Of a stretch of DNA of 27,710 nucleotides, positions 15,361 to 22,450 are shown in pieces; positions within the stretch are counted from its first letter, which is position 1; every line of letters starts with the position of its first letter. The stretch spans positions 1 through 27,710 of the forward strand of contig JAGWHN010000013.1 in NCBI GenBank assembly GCA_028866785.1, in the 5' to 3' direction. This DNA comes from Microcaldota archaeon. Its GTDB lineage: Archaea; Micrarchaeota; Micrarchaeia; Micrarchaeales; CABMGC01. The notes under the pieces were generated by a model that saw only the letters and a program-made list of their open reading frames with translations, searched no databases and had not been told where the DNA came from. Position numbers and translations under genes: made by a program.

Positions 15361-16452
15361 TCACCCAAGTGCTGCAAATTTCAAAACAGACTCAGTTTCT
15401 GAATCAATACCAAGATATTTTTCAAGTTTTTGATCCTGAAAACCATGGCCAAAATATGTTTTTACGTTTGAAGCTTTAGAAACAATTTTCAGGGTTTCCA
15501 ACAGATGACCTAAATCGTGTAGGACTACCCTATATGATCTTGGCTCTCTATATCTCCACATACTACGCTCAAAGATCGCCGAAAGGATTATGATTGCCTT
15601 AACTTCAAAAGGGGGTCCATTTTTTAACTCATGTATAATGTTTTTCAACTTTTTAGTTTGTACATTTGAATTGATTAATTCAAGCATATTTTTTTCTACA
15701 GAATAATGAAAAACACCCTTTCGAAGTTTTGAATTTAAAATAACAACATAGGCTTCTATAGGATGCCTAGCGCCTCCAGAGGGGCTAGTTTTCAATAAAA
15801 ATTCACCTTGATTTGGAAATTTAACTGTGCCCGTCTTCCCAAAGGTATAAAATAAAATATCAGAAACTTGAGTTTTTGATAGTGGTAATTTTGAAGGGGA
15901 AGAGTCAACAACATTTTCTAACAATAATTTTTTAATATTTATTTTGTCAAAAGAATTTAAATTTTGAAATAAAGAGATAGACCCCACTCTTGTTTTATAG
16001 TTCTTATAAATGTTAGGAGGGGAGGAATCTTTAAAGTACTCTGACATTTTATGATTATCAAGATTATGTGCATCGGGTTGCGTATAATCCAAAAAGGGAT
16101 AGTCACGGATAGACATATAAAAATCTAAGGCATGGCTCCAGTTATTTTTTTCCCAAAATCTTGTTTTAGCTTCAATTAGAGAATCATCACTACCAGAGGA
16201 TATTAAAATTTTGGCTTTGACTAGTGAACTAATGATCGTCGGAACTGAAGAGGCATCGTAACCGCAAGTTTCAAAGTAACGTGTAATATCGTTTTTGGAC
16301 TTAAAAGTGCTGCAAAAATTTATTAATTTCGGCAATGTGGAGTCAGAAACCTCATATTTCTTCTTAGTAAAGAAATTTTCAAGAACCAACTTGGGTCGCA
16401 AAGCGTAATCAGGGTATAACCTAAGCCACAAACTGGCTTTGTATTTGCGCAT
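15361..16452 (-). CDS. SagB-type flavin dehydrogenase, copy 1
   Basis: The 363-aa product is a second, strongly diverged SagB-like enzyme. A winged-helix-like N-terminus (about 20-85) is followed by a flavin domain with SPSGGARHPIEAYVV (223-237), the canonical SagB loop, then KGVFHYSVEKNMLELI (245-260) and MWRYREPRSYRVVLHDLGH (298-316). The Arg cluster found at the start of the flavin domain in copy 2 is absent (the region reads LLLENVVDSSP). This is the reverse of copy 2, so the pair may build one complete FMN site as a heterodimer. ATG 16452 has an AAAGGAT Shine-Dalgarno site and lies 20 bases after the precursor stop, so the genes are one operon. Confidence 0.75.
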   Translation of the reverse strand: MRKYKASLWLRLYPDYALRPKLVLENFFTKKKYEVSDSTLPKLINFCSTFKSKNDITRYFETCGYDASSVPTIISSLVKAKILISSGSDDSLIEAKTRFWEKNNWSHALDFYMSIRDYPFLDYTQPDAHNLDNHKMSEYFKDSSPPNIYKNYKTRVGSISLFQNLNSFDKINIKKLLLENVVDSSPSKLPLSKTQVSDILFYTFGKTGTVKFPNQGEFLLKTSPSGGARHPIEAYVVILNSKLRKGVFHYSVEKNMLELINSNVQTKKLKNIIHELKNGPPFEVKAIIILSAIFERSMWRYREPRSYRVVLHDLGHLLETLKIVSKASNVKTYFGHGFQDQKLEKYLGIDSETESVLKFAALG

Positions 16453-16472
16453 TTAATCCTTTAACTGCCAAA

Positions 16473-16613
16473 CTAGGCCTTTTTTACTGCTTTTTTTACC
16501 AATACGCTTCCACCACAGCTACAACTCTGCCTTAATGCGAGCACAGGGGTCCTAATTTCCTTCAGAACAAAGCCCTTAACAATAGTTTTTGACTTTTTAG
16601 CTGCCATATCCAT
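16473..16613 (-). CDS. Candidate RiPP (TOMM) precursor peptide, 46 aa
   Basis: A small ORF opens the YcaO/SagB operon. Translation gives a Lys-rich leader (MDMAAKKSKT), an amphipathic stretch (IVKGFVLKEIRTPVLALR), a core QSCSCGGS at residues 29-36 and a basic tail (VLVKKAVKKA). Cys31, Cys33, Ser30, Ser32 and Ser36, next to Gly34-Gly35, are the residue types that azole-forming enzymes modify, and SC/CS pairs beside Gly recall microcin B17. Cys occurs nowhere else in the peptide. ATG 16613 fits a leaderless start, with a TATA-like cctttTAATG at 16635-16644; an internal ATG at 16607 is an alternative. Its size, composition and position directly upstream of the modifying enzymes argue for a precursor. 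Product structure is unknown. Confidence 0.75.
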   Translation of the reverse strand: MDMAAKKSKTIVKGFVLKEIRTPVLALRQSCSCGGSVLVKKAVKKA

Positions 16614-16634
16614 CAAATTAATTTGTGACTAAAA

Positions 16635-16651
16635 CATTAAAAGGCTTTCTC
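16635..16651 (-). promoter_or_regulatory. Promoter of the RiPP operon
   Basis: Reading the minus strand, a purine-rich gagaaag (BRE-like) precedes ccttttaatg, a TATA-like box centred about 25 nt before ATG 16613. Spacing predicts a transcript beginning at or near that ATG. Downstream genes of the operon have their own Shine-Dalgarno-like sites, as expected for internal cistrons. Confidence 0.5.
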
Positions 16652-16750
16652 AAACTCGAAAGTAAGCCAATACACTTTGTTTTTAAGGATATGGAAAGAA
16701 ACAAAAATAGTATTCGGTAGTATAAACCAATCAAATACAATTATTGAATA

Positions 16751-16828
16751 AGCTTTTTAAATATCTATAGTCCCACTGATAGTAGGAGTTACAGCTAAAA
16801 GTTTGGGAGTTAATACAGGTTACTCGTA
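16751..16828 (+). promoter_or_regulatory. argS promoter and short 5' leader
   Basis: A strong TATA-like ctttttaaatatc lies at 16753-16764. Initiation about 25 nt later would leave a leader of roughly 40 nt before ATG 16829, with a weak AGGT Shine-Dalgarno element at 16817-16820. The gap 16614-16828 between the divergent RiPP operon and argS holds only these two promoters as far as I can see. Confidence 0.45.
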
Positions 16829-18745
16829 ATGGGTGTTTTAATAGAATATAGTAGTCCATCTACAATCGCAAAAACGGAATTCAGTAAGATTATAAAAAAA
16901 TCTGTAAGATCTAGTTTTTCGCTAGACCTAAGTGAAGAAGAGGTAAAGGCGACGATAGACATCCCAAAAAATAGCATGGGAGATATAAGTACATCAATAG
17001 CTTTTAAATTGGCTAAGGAATTGAAGAAAAATCCGAAGGAGATTGCTTTTGAAATTGCAAATCATTTAGAGAAAACTGACTTGATTCCAAATACAATGGA
17101 ACTAAATGGATACCTGAACGGGATATTTAATGAATCAATGTATTCAAAATTGGTTCTTGAAGCAGTAGCAAAAGACCAAAACAAGTACGGCATGTCGGAG
17201 GAAGGGGTTGGTAAAAAGGTAATAGTTGAGTTTGCGAGCGTTAACCCGAATAAGCCTTGGCATGTTGGACATTTGAGAAATGCTTTATTGGGTGACTTTG
17301 TATCTAATATTTTAGAATTTTCTTCTCACCAAGTGGAACGTGAGAATTATATAGATGACTTAGGGCTTCAAATGGCTGAGAGTCTGTGGGGACTAAGAAA
17401 TTTTAATGCAATTCCAAATGAGAAATATGACCAATGGATCGGTAAACAATATGTAGAGGTTAATAAAAAACTTTTGGAACCTAATTCGCAAGTTAATAAA
17501 GAAATTAAAGATATGCTAAAGAGAATGGAGGATCTGGATTCTACCGAATCAGTGGAAGTAAGAACCATGGCAGAAAAATGTGTTAAAGCGCAGCTCGAAA
17601 CCTCAGCAAATTATGGTATATACCATGATGTTATGATATGGGAAAGCGATGTTGTACGTCAAAAATTACTTGAGAAGGCTTTGGAGTTCGCTACTAAAAA
17701 TGGAATACTTGAGAAGCCAAGTGAAGGAAAATATGCCAATTCAACTGTTGTGCCGATGTACAAGATAGCAAAATATGTTAAAGAATTTGCAGGTAATGAA
17801 GAAGAAGCAAAAGTAATAGTAAGAAGTAATGGCGCTGCAACCTATATTGCAAAAGATTTTGCTTTTCACATGTGGAAGTTTGGATTGGTTGAGGACAGTT
17901 TCAGATATGAAAAATTCAATACCCAATTTAATGGCAAACCGTTATATACAACTTCGGCATCGGGAAGCAAAATGGAATTTGGAAATGTAACAAATGCAAT
18001 AAATATAATTGGATCTGCACAAAGAGTCGAACAGCAAATAATGAAATCAATGTTTAGTTTACTCAATGAAGATAAAATAGCAAAAGGCATAGTACATTTA
18101 TCGTATGGAGAAGTGGAGATTAAAGACAGTAATTTAAGTACAAGATCAGGAGCTTGGCTAGGAAAAGATAAGAATTATACTGCAGACGATCTACTGAAGG
18201 AAGCAACCGAAAAGGCAAGTATAATTGTTACAAAAAGTGAAAAGATAAATGACAAAAATTCTATTAGTTCAATTTCTAAGTCAGTTGCTTTGGCAGCAAT
18301 AAAGTTTGAATTTCTTAAATATGCACTGGAAAGTAAAATTGTGTTCACTTGGGAGAAATCATTGAATTTTGAAGGTGATTCAGGGCCGTATTGCCTTTAC
18401 AGTTATGCAAGAGCCGTTAGAGTTTTAGAAAAAAGTGGATTTATTGTGTCGCCACATAAAATTACCGAACTGAAAGGAATTACACGCGGTGAAGATTTTG
18501 AATTGGTTAAACATATTGGAAATTTCTCGAGCGTCATAGAGAAAGCAAATTTGGAATATCGACCTAATTTACTTACAGATTACGCCTTGACTTTAGCTGC
18601 ATTGTTTGGTAAATTTTACAAAAATATGCCGATATTAAAAGAAGGAGAAGCAAGAGATCTAAGGATTTTACTCACCTATGCGGTAAAGCAAACTATGGAA
18701 AATACATTAAGACTTTTAGGCATAGTCCCTATAGAAAGAATGTAG
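16829..18745 (+). CDS. argS: Arginyl-tRNA synthetase, AT-rich island copy
   Basis: This 638-aa class I synthetase appears complete. The N-terminal tRNA-recognition (Add-1) domain is at about 1-120 (IPKNSMGDISTSIAFKLA). The HIGH motif is HVGH at 145-148 within PNKPWHVGHLRNALLGD, and the KMSKS-equivalent is the weakened NLSTRSG at 435-441. The C-terminal DALR anticodon-binding domain ends at LRLLGIVPIERM. Motifs fit an archaeal-type ArgRS. It lies in DNA far more AT-rich than aspS or thrS in the same window and is divergent from the RiPP operon. It may be the cell's only ArgRS sitting in an AT-rich region, a transferred replacement, or a second drug-insensitive copy; the window cannot tell these apart. 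Confidence 0.9.
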   Translation: MGVLIEYSSPSTIAKTEFSKIIKKSVRSSFSLDLSEEEVKATIDIPKNSMGDISTSIAFKLAKELKKNPKEIAFEIANHLEKTDLIPNTMELNGYLNGIFNESMYSKLVLEAVAKDQNKYGMSEEGVGKKVIVEFASVNPNKPWHVGHLRNALLGDFVSNILEFSSHQVERENYIDDLGLQMAESLWGLRNFNAIPNEKYDQWIGKQYVEVNKKLLEPNSQVNKEIKDMLKRMEDLDSTESVEVRTMAEKCVKAQLETSANYGIYHDVMIWESDVVRQKLLEKALEFATKNGILEKPSEGKYANSTVVPMYKIAKYVKEFAGNEEEAKVIVRSNGAATYIAKDFAFHMWKFGLVEDSFRYEKFNTQFNGKPLYTTSASGSKMEFGNVTNAINIIGSAQRVEQQIMKSMFSLLNEDKIAKGIVHLSYGEVEIKDSNLSTRSGAWLGKDKNYTADDLLKEATEKASIIVTKSEKINDKNSISSISKSVALAAIKFEFLKYALESKIVFTWEKSLNFEGDSGPYCLYSYARAVRVLEKSGFIVSPHKITELKGITRGEDFELVKHIGNFSSVIEKANLEYRPNLLTDYALTLAALFGKFYKNMPILKEGEARDLRILLTYAVKQTMENTLRLLGIVPIERM

Positions 18746-18754
18746 ATTTGCAGA

Positions 18755-19378
18755 TCATATTTTTCCATCTTTTTTAACTATCAATGCAATGGCTTGGAGA
18801 GTTTTATTTATGTTTTGGGCGCCATTGACTTTTATTACCTTTATACCGTTCTTCTGAATACGCTTCAACACAAAAGCATATTCATGCATTAAAATTTTAT
18901 TATATTTAGAGTTAAAATTAATATTTAGAATTTTTTTATTTCTAAGTTTTAGGCGTTTTAGACGTTTTTTTTCTTCAACATCCAAAAAAATTACTAAATC
19001 GGGTTTAGCAATACTTTGCTGAGACAAATCGGCTAAATTTTTTATTATATTTCTATTTTTACCTCTGTTATATATCTGGTCAAGTGCTAGATGAATACAG
19101 ATTGTAGAATAGATATATCGATCTAGGACAAAAATTGTTTTGGGGCTATTCAAGTCTTTTATTTTATTTGAGGTGATTTGGCACAGCGTTAGATAATAAA
19201 GATACTGCACCAGTAGGTGATTTTTAAGGTTTGAAATTAAATAAGCTCTTAGGGAAGGTAGAAAGTTTGGATGTGCGAATGTATTGATATATACTATATT
19301 TGATTTAGGGAGCTTTTCTAATTTTCTAGAGATAGTGGTTTTACCGGTGCCTTTATTACCTTCAATAACGATTATCAT
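18755..19378 (-). CDS. P-loop nucleotide kinase, thymidylate kinase-like
   Basis: The 207-aa product begins MIIVIEGNKGTGKTTISRKL, a Walker A loop of the thymidylate/deoxynucleoside kinase type. LDRYIYSTICIH carries the DR-Y motif that contacts the nucleotide, and PDLVIFLDVEEKKRLKRL matches the strand before the LID helix. It would phosphorylate a (d)NMP or a related substrate; specificity cannot be read. ATG 19378 is chosen because GGTGA (19383-19387) is well placed as its ribosome-binding site, making the in-frame GTG at 19387 unlikely. It lies 40 bases after the kinase gene upstream, and its stop is 9 bases from the convergent argS stop. It is Lys- and Ile-rich, like the rest of the island. 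Confidence 0.72.
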   Translation of the reverse strand: MIIVIEGNKGTGKTTISRKLEKLPKSNIVYINTFAHPNFLPSLRAYLISNLKNHLLVQYLYYLTLCQITSNKIKDLNSPKTIFVLDRYIYSTICIHLALDQIYNRGKNRNIIKNLADLSQQSIAKPDLVIFLDVEEKKRLKRLKLRNKKILNINFNSKYNKILMHEYAFVLKRIQKNGIKVIKVNGAQNINKTLQAIALIVKKDGKI

Positions 19379-19418
19379 AGGTTTCACCCAAAGATTTGAA
19401 AAAGTTTAAAGTTAAGCG

Positions 19419-20339
19419 TTAGGATTTTTTGAAAAATTTAAAATTCTGTTTTAGTAGTTTAAGGCTTTTTGATATGCTAGTAGACCCACTATCTTCTTCT
19501 AATAGCTCTTTAAACGAATTTAAATATTGGCTTTTAGCTTCAGAGTCATTTTTAATTGATGTTTTTACCGCAATCAGCTCTTCGAGTACCCATAAAAGCC
19601 TATCAAATATTTTTACGGATTCAAATTTTAACACGTTTTCCATCTTAATTTTTCCAAATGAATTTTGGTTATAATGTTTAAGAAATAAGGTCTTTTCTAT
19701 AGAATCTAATTTAGCTCTAGAAAAGAATGTTGCAATGTCCCATTCCGGTTCACTGAGAGCAGCAGTTTCAAAATCAATAAAGATTAACTTACCTTTATTT
19801 AAAAGTATATTTTCCTTTGAGATGTCCCCATGTGTTAAAACAAGGGAAGCTCTGGTAAATTTGAATTTTTTAATTATTGAGTAAATCTGATGAATAGCTG
19901 CAGCGTTTTTAAATAGTAAAGGGTTTGAGATTTTCGAAACTAAAAAATCTGCTCTTTTAGAAAGATCTTTTTCAAGTCTTACTTTAATACTAATTTTTTT
20001 AATGCAGGTTAATTTATGGGATTCTGAAATTTTATGTAGTTTTGCCATCTCAGAGGCGACTAACTTAATTCGTGAGGAATTTAAAAAATTGACATTTTTT
20101 CCCTGCATGTATTCAATTAATAAAAAGGGGCTTTGAGTTTTATTGCCACGAAAATAATAGTAGGGTTTGGGTGAAATCTTTAACTCACTTAAAGTTTTGA
20201 GAGCGAAATATTCGGATCGTAAAGTTTGTCTTTTTTTATTCAATTTTTTTTCCTTACTAAATCGAAGGATAAAGTTTATATCTTTTAATTTGATCAAGTA
20301 GTTAAAATGTCTTTCACTTTTAATCAGAAAAATATTCAT
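19419..20339 (-). CDS. APH/choline kinase-fold phosphotransferase
   Basis: This 306-aa protein has the aminoglycoside phosphotransferase/choline kinase fold signature: LTHGDISKENIL (catalytic Asp, about residues 168-179) followed by IDFETAALSEPEWDIA (188-203, metal-binding Asp). The N-lobe includes FLLIEYMQG, the hinge. Such enzymes phosphorylate small molecules (aminoglycosides, choline, sugars, amino-acid derivatives) and occasionally proteins; the substrate here is unknown. Its position with the nucleotide kinase in the island next to a RiPP operon allows tailoring or self-protection as hypotheses only. The first ATG is at 20339; the TTG at 20348 is not needed. Confidence 0.72.
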   Translation of the reverse strand: MNIFLIKSERHFNYLIKLKDINFILRFSKEKKLNKKRQTLRSEYFALKTLSELKISPKPYYYFRGNKTQSPFLLIEYMQGKNVNFLNSSRIKLVASEMAKLHKISESHKLTCIKKISIKVRLEKDLSKRADFLVSKISNPLLFKNAAAIHQIYSIIKKFKFTRASLVLTHGDISKENILLNKGKLIFIDFETAALSEPEWDIATFFSRAKLDSIEKTLFLKHYNQNSFGKIKMENVLKFESVKIFDRLLWVLEELIAVKTSIKNDSEAKSQYLNSFKELLEEDSGSTSISKSLKLLKQNFKFFKKS

Positions 20340-20398
20340 AAAAATCAATCATGCAGTTTAGATATTTATAGATCAGAAGTAAATCTCGATAACATAAA

Positions 20399-20527
20399 TT
20401 AACGCTTTTTAAAGCACCAATTAAAGTCATTACGGAACGCAGCCATAGCGCCAAATGAAATCTTTGCGGAATCCTTGATGAACCTTAGAAATTCGCTTCG
20501 AACAGTTGTCGCAGGATTTGGGTACAT
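20399..20527 (-). CDS. Small 42-aa ORF at the island edge, possibly a truncated gene
   Basis: ATG 20527 lies 4 bases after the nnrD stop and opens a 42-codon frame that starts MYPNPATTVRSEFLRFIKD and ends NWCFKKR. The first 36 codons resemble backbone base use; the last few fall where the sequence becomes AT-rich (about 20400-20420). It may be a short real gene translated with nnrD or the 5' remnant of a gene cut when the island arrived. I recognise no family. The rest of 20340-20531 holds no other gene that I can see. Confidence 0.35.
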   Translation of the reverse strand: MYPNPATTVRSEFLRFIKDSAKISFGAMAAFRNDFNWCFKKR

Positions 20528-20531
20528 ATTA

Positions 20532-21428
20532 TCACTTATCATTCTTATCAAATTTTTTTATAGCATTTGGTATCTCAGCAATAATATCAGTTGCGAGAAT
20601 ATGTCTTCCCATCCTCAAATTCAACATGTCACCTATCAGTGAGTGTATATATGCACCCGCGACACTTGATATAAACATGTCACTATTTAGTGCGGCATAT
20701 GCGCCAATTAGGCCGGAGAGCACATCTCCAGTCCCCATTGTTGCAAGCGCCGCAGATTTTGATTTGATAATCTTAATCCGACCTCCGTCCGTGACAATTG
20801 TCTCGTGGCCCTTTAACACAATGGTCGCGCTTATCTTTTTTGCAACGACTATGGCAGCATATGCGCGCTTCCTGAGGTCATTGCCAATCTCCCTCTTGTA
20901 AAAAAGCGAAAACTCCTTTTGGTTTGGAGTTATTGAGAAGTTCTTGCTGAGTCTTATTTTTGAGACTCCTAAGATTGCGTCCGCATCTATAACGACGCGC
21001 TTATCTGAACCAATTAGGCTTTTTGACAATCTTGAGACTGCAGCGATGCTTCCCTTTTTTCTTCCAAGTCCAGGCCCAATCACAACCGAATCTGCCTTGG
21101 AGAGCTCCTTTCTCAGAAATGAAAGGTCGGAAGTGGAAAGATCATTTCCCAAAAGTGACTTCACTATAAGATTTGGGGAGACTGCGCGCACATCGTGCAG
21201 CACGGACTTTGGAACATAGGTAATAGCATATCCAACCCCGACTCTAAGCGCTCCAAGAGTCTGATTAGCAGAAAGTGAGGCAAGCGCAGGAGCCCCGTGA
21301 AAGTCAGAGCTTCCGCCAATCACCGCAATCCTGCCGTTTTGGCTCTTGCTTGAAAATAGACTGCGTGTGGGAGTGGCTAGCGCAAGGTCCCTTGGGCCTG
21401 CAAAGTGGTTTTTGGCACTCTTTGGCAT
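20532..21428 (-). CDS. nnrD: ADP/ATP-dependent NAD(P)H-hydrate dehydratase
   Basis: The 298-aa product is a ribokinase-fold repair enzyme that converts hydrated NAD(P)H (NADHX) back to NAD(P)H using a nucleotide. The evidence is IAVIGGSSDFHGAPALAS at the N-terminus, VVIGPGLGRKKG, VIDADAILGVSK, ITPNQKEF, IVLKGHETIVTDG and the catalytic ATMGTGDVLSGLIGA near residues 223-237. It has only the dehydratase domain; the NnrE epimerase often fused in bacteria is absent. A TATA-like gaatttaaccc lies near 21453-21462. Composition is that of the backbone, so the island ends before this gene. Confidence 0.88.
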   Translation of the reverse strand: MPKSAKNHFAGPRDLALATPTRSLFSSKSQNGRIAVIGGSSDFHGAPALASLSANQTLGALRVGVGYAITYVPKSVLHDVRAVSPNLIVKSLLGNDLSTSDLSFLRKELSKADSVVIGPGLGRKKGSIAAVSRLSKSLIGSDKRVVIDADAILGVSKIRLSKNFSITPNQKEFSLFYKREIGNDLRKRAYAAIVVAKKISATIVLKGHETIVTDGGRIKIIKSKSAALATMGTGDVLSGLIGAYAALNSDMFISSVAGAYIHSLIGDMLNLRMGRHILATDIIAEIPNAIKKFDKNDK

Positions 21429-21554
21429 GATAGCTAATGAAACGTAAAGGGTTAAATTCTAATATCGAATAGCTGTTTTGGGATTTTTAGCTCAAGCCTT
21501 TTAGATTTTCCATACACATCTAAAAACGGGGAATTTTCTTTAAAGTTGGTAGCA

Positions 21555-22448
21555 ATGGCAAAGCTCTTCAAGAACAAGGACAAGCTAGTTATGTACATCC
21601 CGTTTGAGGTCATATCAGGGATGAACCTAAAGGAGGGGGACGACGTCGATTTCTTCAGGTACAACCAAAACTCATTCATTTTCGCAAAGAAGTCCGATAT
21701 CACGGACATGATTTTGGGAAAGAAGCCAGCGGAGGAGAGGCCATCCGCACAGTCAATCGAGAGATTCCCTGCGGAGGAGCTCTCATCAGAGGAAATAGCC
21801 GTCCTGAAAAAGCTCGACACGCTCAAGTACGGGATGAGGAGCAAGGAGAACGTGGTGAAGATGCTGGACAAGGAGGAGAGGATAACGCTCAAGGGGCTGA
21901 TGAAGAAAAAGGCGGTCTCACTCTTTGCAAAGGATAAGAGCAAGGAGGCGCTCTTTAGCATCTCGAAGGGAGTCTACGACAAATACTTGATGAGGAAAAA
22001 GATGGGCGAGCAGCAATCTGCGCAGCCCGCAAGATCCATCGCTGCACCAGAGCAGAAGACGAGTTATCAAAGGCCGCAGATGCAATCTTCTGCGCCTGCA
22101 TACGGGATCGAAAACGAGAATGTCAAGACGCTTGAGAAGGAAGGGTTCATTGTGCTCCAGTATGAGGCTGAGGCATCCGCGCTCTCGCTTGCTCTTGAGC
22201 AGAGCATAAGGAGGGGAATGGTGCTTGGCACAAGGTCGTTCAACAAGAAATTCTACATAATAATGAGGTCTTATTTTGACAGGCACGGCGCAAAGATCCT
22301 CAAGGCGCTAAAGGACGGCGAGCTAAAGGTCGCTCAGATAGCAAAGGAGGTGGGAATAGACGAGGACGGAGCAAGAGCCATACTCTATTTGCTTGCCGAG
22401 AGCGGGGATGTGAGCGAAAAGAAGAAAGACTTGTTTACGCTTGCCTGA
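21555..22448 (+). CDS. AbrB-like and winged-helix two-domain regulator
   Basis: This 297-aa protein begins with a SpoVT/AbrB-like swapped-hairpin domain (residues 1-46: LVMYIPFEVISGMNLKEGDD, then FIFAKK). It continues with a charged helical region, a Gln/Ser/Pro-rich linker (about 148-182), and a C-terminal helix-turn-helix (about 250-297: KVAQIAKEVGIDEDGARAIL, then GDVSEKKKDLF). This suggests a DNA-binding regulator, probably local, with two DNA- or protein-binding ends. I know no named family with this exact order. ATG 21555 (MAKLFK) is preferred over an upstream TTG. A long antisense frame here (21452-21961) is a shadow. Confidence 0.65.
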   Translation: MAKLFKNKDKLVMYIPFEVISGMNLKEGDDVDFFRYNQNSFIFAKKSDITDMILGKKPAEERPSAQSIERFPAEELSSEEIAVLKKLDTLKYGMRSKENVVKMLDKEERITLKGLMKKKAVSLFAKDKSKEALFSISKGVYDKYLMRKKMGEQQSAQPARSIAAPEQKTSYQRPQMQSSAPAYGIENENVKTLEKEGFIVLQYEAEASALSLALEQSIRRGMVLGTRSFNKKFYIIMRSYFDRHGAKILKALKDGELKVAQIAKEVGIDEDGARAILYLLAESGDVSEKKKDLFTLA

Positions 22449-22450
22449 TT

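Noticed and set aside
16614..16828. Riboswitch or T-box-like leader upstream of argS
   Set aside because: The leader is only about 40 nt and shows no recognisable conserved motif.
12517..20531. Mobile element ends (terminal inverted repeats, att duplications, transposase or integrase) at the AT-rich island
   Set aside because: None could be seen by reading the junctions near 12517 and 20400-20531; the island is called on composition only.
21452..21961. 169-codon minus-strand ORF opposite the AbrB/winged-helix gene
   Set aside because: It is Ser/Phe/Leu-rich with no recognisable motif and lies antisense to a gene with two credible domains; it is a shadow of that coding frame.
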